The translations under genes were made by a program, and so were the position numbers. The notes under the pieces are model-generated. The model saw nothing but the letters and a program-made list of their open reading frames with translations. It ran no database searches and had not been told where the DNA came from. A DNA stretch of 38,591 bases from a virus, in the IMG/VR virus record IMGVR_UViG_3300025137_000099, positions 1 through 38,591 of that record. One strand, written 5' to 3'. Positions 22,971 through 28,401 of the stretch are shown here, one piece after another (positions within the stretch are counted from its first letter, which is position 1; every line of letters begins with the position of its first letter).

Positions 22971-23011
22971 TTGACTATCCCAATAATAAGGGATACTCTT
23001 CACATAGTCAA
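22971..23011. promoter_or_regulatory. Divergent promoter module, copy 2
   Basis: TTGACTAT (22971-22978) and ATAGTCAA (23004-23011) form the same 8-bp inverted repeat as copy 1. Rightward: TTGACT, 17 bp, TACTCT (22994-22999). Leftward: TTGACT, 17 bp, TATTAT (22988-22983). The spacer holds TCCC...GGGA. Downstream bases AGTCAACAACC match the leftward leader of copy 1. Confidence 0.75.
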
Positions 23012-23031
23012 CAACCAATGGAGAAAAGATT

Positions 23032-23451
23032 ATGCCTAATTGGACAGCGAACACGCTTGAGATCACAGATAAGACTGAAGCCATGGCTTCCTTCAAGAAA
23101 TTTATGGGGGAGGACAATAACGGTTTCTGTTTCAAGAAACTTGTGCCACCACCAGCCGATATGTTTGAGGGAGACCTTGGCGACAAAGAACGTGCCGAAT
23201 GCGAAGATAAAGGAATTGCGAATTGGCGCGATTGGTGTCCTGAGAATTGGGACACCAAATGGAACGCTTGCGGTGTTACTTCTGAGGAGGAAACTTTTCG
23301 GGACGGCAAATGGACAACCATTACATACCAATTCAACACGGCATGGTCACCACCTCTTAAAGTGATTGACGCTTTGAGGAAGAAATTTCCAGACCTTGAA
23401 ATATCAGGAGGATACATAGATGAAGGATATGAAGGCTGTGGACCATTCTAA
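23032..23451 (+). CDS. Api92-like (DUF1281-type) ferredoxin-like-fold protein (139 aa)
   Basis: MPNWTANTLEITDKTEAMAS, CFKKLVPPPADMFEG, NWRDWCPENWDTKWNACGVT and FNTAWSPPLKVIDALRKKFP followed by GCGPF are the hallmarks of the Api92/DUF1281 family. This phage and plasmid family has an N-terminal ferredoxin-like domain and unknown function. A GGAG ribosome binding site precedes the ATG. The gene is driven by promoter copy 2 and followed by a hairpin. Confidence 0.8.
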   Translation: MPNWTANTLEITDKTEAMASFKKFMGEDNNGFCFKKLVPPPADMFEGDLGDKERAECEDKGIANWRDWCPENWDTKWNACGVTSEEETFRDGKWTTITYQFNTAWSPPLKVIDALRKKFPDLEISGGYIDEGYEGCGPF

Positions 23452-23453
23452 CA

Positions 23454-23476
23454 AAGGAGGGGTGAAAGCCCCCCTT
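23454..23476 (+). terminator. Hairpin after the Api92-like gene
   Basis: AAGG(A)GGGG pairs with CCCCCCTT around TGAAAG with one bulged A, followed by GCTCTATTTAG. It lacks a clean T run, so termination would be partial. A related hairpin follows the next gene at 23765-23780. Confidence 0.45.
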
Positions 23477-23500
23477 GCTCTATTTAGAAAGGATAGCAAA

Positions 23501-23749
23501 ATGGATTTTTCAAAACTCTTTCCTCTATATCATAAAGCACTCTTACTTTCTGGTGATCCGCACTGGGGAACTGAAGAGCAAATCAACGCTGAAAATGCGT
23601 TCTTTTCAGAAGCGAAAGCACTAGCAGAAAAGACGGGACTCGCTGAAGAGTACCAAGAGCATTGTGACGGTTTATTAAAAGCCAACGCCGAAGAAATGTT
23701 ACTGTTTACGGTGAATTTCTTCTTAGACCAAGGTTCGGTTGATGCCTGA
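23501..23749 (+). CDS. Small acidic helical protein (82 aa)
   Basis: The sequence has MDFSKLFPLYHKALLLSGDP, EEQINAENAFFSEAKALAEK and EEMLLFTVNFFLDQGSVDA. ATG 23501 is preceded by AAGGATAG. The longer frame upstream to 23420 passes through the hairpin and is not preferred. No family recognised. Confidence 0.6.
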   Translation: MDFSKLFPLYHKALLLSGDPHWGTEEQINAENAFFSEAKALAEKTGLAEEYQEHCDGLLKANAEEMLLFTVNFFLDQGSVDA

Positions 23750-23924
23750 CATTTCAACCAACGGGGGGGCGAAAGCCCCCTCTCTCTCCCAGCGGCGGTT
23801 GTCCGCTCTGAATAGAATCGTCAGAGAGACGACATCGTTTGAACATTTGAACCAAGTAGGCGGGAGCTGGGCCGCGATCTATTGGGCCAACACCTTGAGC
23901 GAGTTTCGGAGGGGAGAGACATGA
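23742..23924 (+). CDS. Small hypothetical protein (60 aa)
   Basis: The frame overlaps the preceding stop by eight bases (ATGCCTGA) and reads through a GGGGGC-GAAA-GCCCCC hairpin. It encodes LSALNRIVRETTSFEHLNQV and GGSWAAIYWANTLSEFRRGE. The start is uncertain: a TTG just after the hairpin, in the LSALN segment, is an alternative. It overlaps the following gene by four bases (ATGA). Confidence 0.45.
   Translation: MPDISTNGGAKAPSLSQRRLSALNRIVRETTSFEHLNQVGGSWAAIYWANTLSEFRRGET
23765..23780 (+). other. GNRA-capped hairpin
   Basis: GGGGGC (23765-23770) and GCCCCC (23775-23780) pair perfectly around a GAAA tetraloop and are followed by TCTCTCTCCC. It could be a weak terminator or a structure controlling translation of the 23742 frame. 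Confidence 0.5.
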
Positions 23925-24079
23925 TTCCCCTATCCGTGGTCCAAGCCTTAACTCGAGAGGCCGCCGGCCACCTGTCCGACCCGACCTCGAGCTCTAGTCT
24001 TAACGACCTATGCCGGAGGTTTTTAAATCAACACTCCCTGCCTGGGAGGCCCTGGCCCGACCCCGACTATAAACATTGA
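23921..24079 (+). CDS. Small hypothetical protein ending in repeat-encoded tail (52 aa)
   Basis: ATG 23921 overlaps the previous stop (ATGA) and has GGAGGGGAGAG upstream. It encodes MIPLSVVQALTREAAGHLSD and LNDLCRRFLNQHSLPGRPW. The C-terminus PDPDYKH is encoded by a CCCGACCCCGAC repeat, so the repeat probably entered the 3' end. No family is recognised. Confidence 0.5.
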   Translation: MIPLSVVQALTREAAGHLSDPTSSSSLNDLCRRFLNQHSLPGRPWPDPDYKH

Positions 24080-24137
24080 CCCCCGACCCCGACTTGGCAT
24101 ATACTTAAAATCTTCATTGTCTCGATTGCCCTAGAAT

Positions 24138-24178
24138 GGCCCCGACTTTCACTGCCACGATTGTCGGGGCCTTTTTTT
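24138..24178 (+). terminator. Rho-independent terminator
   Basis: GGCCCCGAC (24138-24146) and GTCGGGGCC (24163-24171) form a 9-bp stem followed by seven T. It closes the operon that starts at 23032 or 23501. The stem arms use the same CCCCGAC word as the dispersed repeats. Confidence 0.85.
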
Positions 24179-24180
24179 GT

Positions 24181-24224
24181 TTGCATTATCCCTTTTTTAT
24201 GGTACGGTTGCTTAGTCAATCCAA
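24181..24224 (+). promoter_or_regulatory. Promoter module, degenerate copy 3
   Basis: TTGCAT (24181-24186) and TACGGT (24203-24208) are 16 bp apart, with CCCTTTTTTATGG between, and TTAGTCAA plus CAACAACC follow. The layout matches copies 1 and 2, but the left arm is degraded so no leftward promoter remains, which fits the absence of a leftward gene here. Confidence 0.55.
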
Positions 24225-24242
24225 CAACCGAACAGGTGTATT

Positions 24243-24896
24243 ATGAAAATTAGATTCGTTGAGAAGTCGCGCAATATAAAAACGGGTCCTATCCCCGTCA
24301 CGACTACTGAAGAAAAGAGCTGTCCAACAAGCTGCCCATTAAAAAACGGCGGCGGCTGCTATGCCGAGTACGGCCCTCTCAAACACCGTTGGGCCGAGGT
24401 CGATGCATTCGCGGACAATTGGTCCGAGACCATGGCGCGGATATCCGATCTGCCCAACGGTCAAATTTGGAGGCATAACCAGGCTGGGGACCTACCGGGG
24501 GTAGGCGAACGAATCCATAAAGGCAAGCTTTCCGATCTGGTAAAAGCCAACACTGGCAAGCGTGGGTTCACCTACACTCATAAGACCACGACCCCTGCAC
24601 AATTGGCCAGTGTCAAATGGGCAAACGAAAACGGTTTTACCGTTAACCTGTCGGCCAACAATCTAGAACATGCCGACAAGCTTTTGGATAGTGGGGCGGG
24701 GCCAGTATGTGTTACACTGCCCTATGACTTCCAAGGCACAAAAACTGAAACACCAAACGGGGCACCCGTCCGAGTCTGCCCCGCTCAATATAAAGATACC
24801 AGCTGTAAAGAATGCCAATTATGCCAACACCAGCGGCGGCGCGTGGTTGTTGGCTTCGTCGGGCATGGCCCCGCGAAAAGACGCGTTGCCGCATAA
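24243..24896 (+). CDS. Cys-rich, putative Fe-S or metal protein (217 aa)
   Basis: An N-terminal Cys cluster (SCPTSCPLKNGGGCYAEYGP) and a C-terminal one (VCPAQYKDTSCKECQLCQ) flank a TIM-barrel-like middle with SDLPNGQIWRHNQAGDLPG, GFTYTHKTTTPAQ and NEKG-type strands. Phage proteins with this layout are known to me, annotated only as uncharacterised. The spacing of Cys suggests an iron-sulphur cluster or zinc. It has its own promoter copy and terminator. A reaction cannot be assigned. Confidence 0.7.
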   Translation: MKIRFVEKSRNIKTGPIPVTTTEEKSCPTSCPLKNGGGCYAEYGPLKHRWAEVDAFADNWSETMARISDLPNGQIWRHNQAGDLPGVGERIHKGKLSDLVKANTGKRGFTYTHKTTTPAQLASVKWANENGFTVNLSANNLEHADKLLDSGAGPVCVTLPYDFQGTKTETPNGAPVRVCPAQYKDTSCKECQLCQHQRRRVVVGFVGHGPAKRRVAA

Positions 24897-24918
24897 CGGG
24901 GGACTGACTATCCCTCAG

Positions 24919-24952
24919 CCCCGGCTCGAGCTTCATGCGAGCCGGGGTGCCT
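24919..24952 (+). terminator. Rho-independent terminator
   Basis: CCCCGGCTCG (24919-24928) pairs perfectly with CGAGCCGGGG (24938-24947). TGCCTTTTCCC follows. It ends the Cys-rich gene. Confidence 0.75.
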
Positions 24953-25005
24953 TTTCCCTCAATTTTTGGAACACCGACCTGGGGTATACATCCGGGATCA
25001 TCCGA

Positions 25006-25177
25006 TCCGACTTACTTGAAACCCGACCCCGACCCCGACTTACTTAGAACCCGACCCGACCCCGACCCGACCAAGGTCCAAGGCCCGACTCCAAAGTTCA
25101 TCAAGACCCGACCCCGACCACAAGCAATCAACGGTCAGTTTAGCCCCCGACCCCGACCCCCGAACCGCCAGACCGTG
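25006..25177. repeat. Cluster of CCCGACCCCGAC repeats
   Basis: At least six occurrences of CCCGACC(CCGAC) lie in this stretch. A longer direct repeat is also present: CGACTTACTTGAAACCCGAC followed 30 bp later by CGACTTACTTAGAACCCGAC. The cluster forms the 3' end of the VRR-NUC gene on the minus strand, where it encodes Gly/Ser-rich GSGSG and GVGSGSK. Further isolated copies lie near 21122, 22457, 23978, 24055 and 24081, and a related run near 27346. Confidence 0.8.
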
Positions 25178-25486
25178 GGTCGCTAACTCCCGACCTTTGT
25201 CCCCCCCAAATAAATATAGGTTCCTCCCTTTGAGGGGGTGAACCAAGAAGAAACTAACACCGCCCGAGCGCCAATACGCATAGTTCCAAGCTATTTGACC
25301 CGAAGATATATTAATTCGGTTAGTTTTGGTTACTTTAAGTTCTACCCAGAATGGGATGCCTTCTCCACAAAGATGAACGTCTGGGACGCCCCCGCCCATC
25401 CGGTTTTCAATCCGCGTCACATTCCAATGCGAGGGTATCTTTTCCTTTAGTCTTTTCCACAGTAACGTCTCTGGTTTTTGTGCCAT
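25040..25486 (-). CDS. VRR-NUC nuclease (148 aa)
   Basis: TRIENRMGGGVPDVHLCGEG, IPFWVELKVTKTN and SGQIAWNYAYWRSGGVSFFL carry the PD...ExK catalytic core of the VRR-NUC family (PD-(D/E)XK superfamily), used in DNA repair and in phages for branched-DNA or packaging-related cleavage. The domain covers about residues 1-110. The last 38 residues are Gly/Ser-rich and encoded by the CCGACCCC repeat cluster, so they are probably an acquired tail. The 5' end overlaps the small terminase gene by 80 bases. Confidence 0.8.
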   Translation of the reverse strand: MAQKPETLLWKRLKEKIPSHWNVTRIENRMGGGVPDVHLCGEGIPFWVELKVTKTNRINISSGQIAWNYAYWRSGGVSFFLVHPLKGRNLYLFGGDKGRELATHGLAVRGSGSGAKLTVDCLWSGSGLDELWSRALDLGRVGVGSGSK

Positions 25487-25997
25487 TCACTTCCTCGTAC
25501 TCTGCGTCAATGAAAGCACCCGGATGCGCTCCCCGTAATTCTTTCAGTCTATCCTCCACCTGCTCACGCGACATTGCTTCTATAGCATGGAAGTGACTTG
25601 TCTCTCTTCTATCTATAGTCAGACCACCTAATGATGAGCGTATCTTTTCAGCGTTTACTGCTGCGGAGAAGTGATTGTTTTCTTCTGCGGATCTTGATAA
25701 CTCAGAGAACCTTTGAAGTTGACCAATCAACGTCACCCCATATTTTCTTTCCTTATCTTCACGAAGTTCACTGATGTACTCAGCTACATGTGGGAAGGTA
25801 GAAGGATCTAAAAGTTTACACGCTTGTATTTTAGCTATTCCGTTTTTGTCAGAGTACCCCGCCATCCTAGCACATGACGCATTGGAATGGGTTCCTTCAA
25901 CATAATATCTAGAAAACTCTTTCTGCCGATTCGTAAGCTTTCGACCATGACTCTCTTCAATGTCAGACGCTCTAGTCTCAATAGATCGTTTTGTCAT
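25407..25997 (-). CDS. terS: Terminase small subunit (196 aa)
   Basis: LTNRQKEFSRYYVEGTHSNA, CARMAGYSDKNGIAKIQACK and a following long helical oligomerisation region (FPHVAEYISELREDKERKYG) are the Terminase_2-like DNA-binding helix-turn-helix plus coil. The C-terminus is acidic and mixed. It recognises the packaging site and loads the large subunit. Unusually it is separated from the large subunit gene by about 5.3 kb of early genes. AGGGGAGATC precedes the ATG, which overlaps the upstream Trp-rich mini-gene by four bases. Confidence 0.8.
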   Translation of the reverse strand: MTKRSIETRASDIEESHGRKLTNRQKEFSRYYVEGTHSNASCARMAGYSDKNGIAKIQACKLLDPSTFPHVAEYISELREDKERKYGVTLIGQLQRFSELSRSAEENNHFSAAVNAEKIRSSLGGLTIDRRETSHFHAIEAMSREQVEDRLKELRGAHPGAFIDAEYEEVNGTKTRDVTVEKTKGKDTLALECDAD

Positions 25998-26101
25998 GAT
26001 CTCCCCTTATTCCACATACGATTCCATAACCAGCAATGTATCTTACTTATCCATTTAGAAAACCATCTTACAAACGATGAATGCCAAAACCAATGTTTCA
26101 T
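25994..26101 (-). CDS. 35-aa Trp-rich basic peptide
   Basis: ATG 26101 follows a strong GGAGGT ribosome binding site (26105-26110 on the plus strand) at good spacing. The stop overlaps the small terminase start as ATGA. The peptide (KHWFWHSSFVRWFSKWISKI, then HCWLWNRMW) has seven Trp in 35 residues and a net positive charge. It resembles cationic Trp-rich membrane-active peptides. It is too short for confident family assignment, but translation signals are unusually good. Confidence 0.6.
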   Translation of the reverse strand: MKHWFWHSSFVRWFSKWISKIHCWLWNRMWNKGRS

Positions 26102-26179
26102 AGTACCTCCTATATAAAGAGCATTTTACAAAAGTATTACAAAAATTAAAATGTGAAATTTGCCCACGGCTAGAAAAAA

Positions 26180-26302
26180 GTGTAACGAAACAGCTGTTTT
26201 TGCTACAAGTGTAACGAGTAGTGTAACGAGTTGATGACTACTAAACTATTGTACTTATTATATCTTTGGTCCATGAACCATGCTCCGTTACACTTGTTAC
26301 AC
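26180..26302. repeat. Iteron-like GTGTAACGA cluster
   Basis: Direct copies are GTGTAACGA at 26180-26188, GTGTAACGAG at 26209-26218 and GTGTAACGAG at 26221-26230. Inverted copies are CCGTTACAC at 26285-26293 and TTGTTACAC at 26294-26302. ACAAGTGTAACGAG near 26205 and its inverse CTCCGTTACACTTGT near 26284 make a larger imperfect inverted repeat. Confidence 0.75.
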
Positions 26303-26386
26303 TTTTTTTCCCTATTTTTTTATTTTTCAAACTGTTTTTTATATTTGACCCCTATACAGTAACAAGTGCCCCCACTACGTATTCGC

Positions 26387-26416
26387 TTGACCCACATAAG
26401 TGGGATAGACTATAGT
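26387..26416 (+). promoter_or_regulatory. Rightward promoter with CCCAC-ATAA-GTGGG operator
   Basis: TTGACC (26387-26392) and TATAGT (26411-26416) are 18 bp apart. A dyad CCCACATAAGTGGG occupies 26391-26404. The arrangement parallels the other promoters here, with a CC..GG dyad between the boxes. It should drive the small genes from 26448 through the methyltransferase and lysin. Confidence 0.65.
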
Positions 26417-26447
26417 TACGAACAATCCATTTAGAAAGGAGAATAAG

Positions 26448-26504
26448 ATGGACACCATCAACATGGTTCGTGAACTCACATCGAACCGTTTTATTTCCGC
26501 ATGA
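26448..26504 (+). CDS. Possible 18-aa leader peptide
   Basis: AGAAAGGAGAATAAG gives a strong ribosome binding site for ATG 26448, but the frame stops after MDTINMVRELTSNRFISA. An ATGA overlap then opens a 31-codon frame (26501-26596, MKLIRKILFWLRGYRQ). The first could be a leader peptide or the broken start of a longer gene. Evidence is the ribosome site only. Confidence 0.35.
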   Translation: MDTINMVRELTSNRFISA

Positions 26505-26596
26505 AACTCATTCGTAAAATTCTGTTCTGGCTTCGGGGGTATCGTCAAATATCTCCAAAGCACACCCCTAAAATAGAAAGGAAGAAAGATGCCTAG
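26501..26596 (+). CDS. Possible 31-aa basic peptide
   Basis: The frame MKLIRKILFWLRGYRQISPK followed by HTPKIERKKDA starts in an ATGA overlap with the leader frame and ends inside the ribosome site and start of the next gene. It is basic with an amphipathic hydrophobic start. Support is limited to coupling geometry. Confidence 0.3.
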   Translation: MKLIRKILFWLRGYRQISPKHTPKIERKKDA

Positions 26597-26729
26597 TTTT
26601 ACAATTATGATGCCTGACGGAAAGAAGACGGACATCACGGACAAAGTCAAGAAGTCCAAGGGTGAGGATGACGTTAAAGCAGCGGTCCTTGATGCGTTGA
26701 AGCCAGCTTTAAAAAAGAAGAAGTCATGA
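26589..26729 (+). CDS. 46-aa charged peptide
   Basis: AAGGAAG precedes ATG 26589. It encodes PSFTIMMPDGKKTDITDKVK and EDDVKAAVLDALKPALKKKK, a short beta hairpin plus helix with Lys-rich end. It overlaps the following start as ATGA. Function unknown. Confidence 0.55.
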   Translation: MPSFTIMMPDGKKTDITDKVKKSKGEDDVKAAVLDALKPALKKKKS

Positions 26730-26959
26730 CATTCAAGGTTTCAGCATGGAACATGGACGGAACGGACATTGTGGAGATGGACGGTCCTATATCTCCTGAC
26801 AGGATTCATGAGTCTGAAATTGAACCTGTTGATTTACGGTGTCCACATTGCTTCAAGAAAAGCACAGTTGGTCACTTTAACTGGGACGCTTTAGTTTGCG
26901 GAGGCTGTAAGGAAGAGGTTGATCGTTTTGATTGGCTAATTCCTTTAGGTGAAAGATGA
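26726..26959 (+). CDS. Zinc-ribbon protein (77 aa)
   Basis: The N-terminal beta segment (MTFKVSAWNMDGTDIVEMDG) precedes a zinc ribbon LRCPHCFKKSTVGHFNWD and LVCGGCKEEVDRFDW. It is coupled at both ends by ATGA overlaps to a charged peptide and an XRE-type regulator. It might help the neighbouring regulator or bind nucleic acid. Confidence 0.6.
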   Translation: MTFKVSAWNMDGTDIVEMDGPISPDRIHESEIEPVDLRCPHCFKKSTVGHFNWDALVCGGCKEEVDRFDWLIPLGER

Positions 26960-27171
26960 TAGATACGAGACGTTATTCTCCGCTGGTTAATGAGCTCAAG
27001 CAGATCATGAAGGAATCAGGACGCACCAGTCTTAATATTGCGGAAGAGTCTGGTGTTTCTTCTAGTACGTTGAGCACATGGTTTCATCGTCACAATCCGT
27101 CACTTCCGAACTTTGAGAATGTACTTAGAGAACTGGGATATTCTTTGAAAATCGAGAAGAATGAAACTTAA
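26956..27171 (+). CDS. XRE-family (Cro/CI-like) transcription regulator (71 aa)
   Basis: Residues about 8-66 form a helix-turn-helix of the HTH_3 type: LVNELKQIMKESGRTSLNIA, EESGVSSSTLSTWFHRHNPS, LPNFENVLRELGYSLKI. Length is that of a DNA-binding domain alone, as in Cro. It is the only classical repressor-like protein in the window. It is a candidate to bind the CC..GG dyads in the promoters at 20302, 22186, 22971 and 26387. It overlaps the methyltransferase start by 11 bases. Confidence 0.75.
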   Translation: MIDTRRYSPLVNELKQIMKESGRTSLNIAEESGVSSSTLSTWFHRHNPSLPNFENVLRELGYSLKIEKNET

Positions 27172-27994
27172 AACCTTGGACCTGTTTTCTGGGATCGGTG
27201 GCTTTGCGCGAGGGCTCGAAGCCACCGATTTTTTTGAGACGAGCTGCTTTATAGAACAAGAGCCCTACTGTCAGGCCGTACTGAAACATCATTGGCCCGA
27301 CGTTCCCGTGCTAGGAGACATACGCGATGTCCGAAGATCCGACCTACCCGACCCAGACCCCGATGTTATTTGCGGAGGATTCCCTTGCCAGCCATTCAGT
27401 CACGCGGGACGGCAGCCCAAGGCTCAAGACGACCCCCGTCACCTCTGGCCAGAGATGTTTAGGCTTATCAGGGAATGCCGGCCCACTTGGGTTGTTGGAG
27501 AAAACGTTGCTGGAATCATCAACTTGGGCTTGGACGAAGTACTCGCTGACTTGGAGAGCGAAGGCTACGCCACAAGGACGTTTAATATTCCAGCTTGCGC
27601 GGTTGGCGCCCCGCACATCAGGCAGCGGATTTGGGTTGTTGCACACGCCGACAGCCAAAGCGAACCAGATGGCGCCTTCGATGGCAACGCGGGACAGCGG
27701 CAGTTGGGGTTTGGGTTTATGGCCGACACCCAACGCAAGAGAGAAGGGCGGCGGGGAGTATCAGGACCCGGAAAAGATAAAAGCAAGAATGGAAAAGGGT
27801 CATCAGGCCAACTTGGGGGACATGGTGAAGCTGGACCAGAAGAGTGGTGGGAAGTTGAGCCCTCTGTGGGTCGCTTGGTTAATGGGCTACCCAACCGAGT
27901 ACCTCAACTCCGTGCCTTGGGAAACTCCATCGTCCCGCAAATCGCAGAAGAAATCGGAAACGCAATAAAGGTAGCAGAACAATGGAAGCCATAA
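27161..27994 (+). CDS. DNA (cytosine-5) methyltransferase (277 aa)
   Basis: Motif I LDLFSGIGGFARGLE (residues 6-20), motif IV ICGGFPCQPFSHAGRQ with catalytic Cys76, motif VI GENVAGI (113-119), motif VIII RQRIWVVAHA (154-163) and motif X RALGNSIVPQIAEEIGNAI near the C-terminus are all present. The enzyme should therefore be active. It transfers methyl from S-adenosylmethionine to cytosine C5, probably to shield phage DNA from host restriction. The target recognition region (about 165-245) is short. No partner endonuclease lies next to it. Residues 58-68 (RRSDLPDPDPD) carry a GACCC-like repeat. A long second frame is embedded (27327-27968). Confidence 0.9.
   Translation: MKLKTLDLFSGIGGFARGLEATDFFETSCFIEQEPYCQAVLKHHWPDVPVLGDIRDVRRSDLPDPDPDVICGGFPCQPFSHAGRQPKAQDDPRHLWPEMFRLIRECRPTWVVGENVAGIINLGLDEVLADLESEGYATRTFNIPACAVGAPHIRQRIWVVAHADSQSEPDGAFDGNAGQRQLGFGFMADTQRKREGRRGVSGPGKDKSKNGKGSSGQLGGHGEAGPEEWWEVEPSVGRLVNGLPNRVPQLRALGNSIVPQIAEEIGNAIKVAEQWKP
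27327..27968 (+). CDS. Overlapping-frame protein within the methyltransferase gene (213 aa)
   Basis: This frame lies entirely inside the methyltransferase gene in another frame and is open for 213 codons. Its ATG has an ideal AGGAGA ribosome site nine bases upstream (27313-27318). The product has motifs I associate with phage proteins usually annotated near cytosine methylases: SLTWRAKATPQGRLIFQLAR, PRTSGSGFGLLHTPTA, LWPTPNAREKGGG and LSPLWVAWLMGYPTEYLN. Function is unknown. Methylase-linked or anti-restriction roles are possible. Seen: frame, ribosome site, motifs. Inferred: translation. Confidence 0.65.
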   Translation: MSEDPTYPTQTPMLFAEDSLASHSVTRDGSPRLKTTPVTSGQRCLGLSGNAGPLGLLEKTLLESSTWAWTKYSLTWRAKATPQGRLIFQLARLAPRTSGSGFGLLHTPTAKANQMAPSMATRDSGSWGLGLWPTPNAREKGGGEYQDPEKIKARMEKGHQANLGDMVKLDQKSGGKLSPLWVAWLMGYPTEYLNSVPWETPSSRKSQKKSETQ

Positions 27995-28401
27995 TCATGT
28001 GCTTGGCGCTGAACATCTACTTTGAGGCACGTAATCAACCCGTTGAGGGTCAGGTGGCCGTGGGTCAGGTTGTAATCAACAGGGTGCTTGACGAGCGATA
28101 CCCTGATCATGCCTGTGACGTTATTACGCAAGGACCAACGTATCAGAACCGCAATCTGCCTATTCGACATATGTGTCAGTTTTCATGGTACTGTGACGGG
28201 AAGTCCGACATACCGACAGATCGGGATGCCTTTCGGTGGGCCACAGCACTTGCGCACGGGATTGCTAATGAGGATCTTACGGATGTAACCTATGGTTCAA
28301 CGCACTATCACGCAACGAGAGTGACTCCTGATTGGTCTCACAGAGCGAAACATACTGTAACAATAGGTGATCATATATTCTATAGGTGGGAACATGACTG
28401 A
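27982..28401 (+). CDS. SleB/CwlJ-type cell wall hydrolase, probable endolysin (139 aa)
   Basis: LNIYFEARNQPVEGQVAVGQ, VVINRVLDERYPDHACDVI, CQFSWYCDGKSD and STHYHATRVTPDWSH are the conserved features of Hydrolase_2 (PF07486), with the catalytic Glu in YFEAR. These enzymes cleave peptidoglycan glycan strands. No signal peptide is seen, so it would need a holin such as those at 15.5-18.6 kb. It overlaps the methyltransferase end by 13 bases. An early-operon lysin away from the holins is unusual. Confidence 0.85.
   Translation: MEAIIMCLALNIYFEARNQPVEGQVAVGQVVINRVLDERYPDHACDVITQGPTYQNRNLPIRHMCQFSWYCDGKSDIPTDRDAFRWATALAHGIANEDLTDVTYGSTHYHATRVTPDWSHRAKHTVTIGDHIFYRWEHD

Larger units (their letters stand above)
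26102..26447. other. Gene-free AT-rich region with iteron-like repeats and a promoter
   Basis: This 346-bp stretch has no convincing gene. It contains five GTGTAACGA-type repeats (26180-26302), a T-rich tract (26303-26345) and a promoter at 26387-26416. The combination of iterons with an adjacent AT-rich segment next to an early promoter would suit a replication origin, but could also be an operator array. Confidence 0.5.

Noticed and set aside
22950-23417. Long upstream extension of the leftward gene at 22506-22949
   Set aside because: It crosses the divergent promoter and is antisense to the well-recognised Api92-like gene. The internal ATG 22949 has a good ribosome site.
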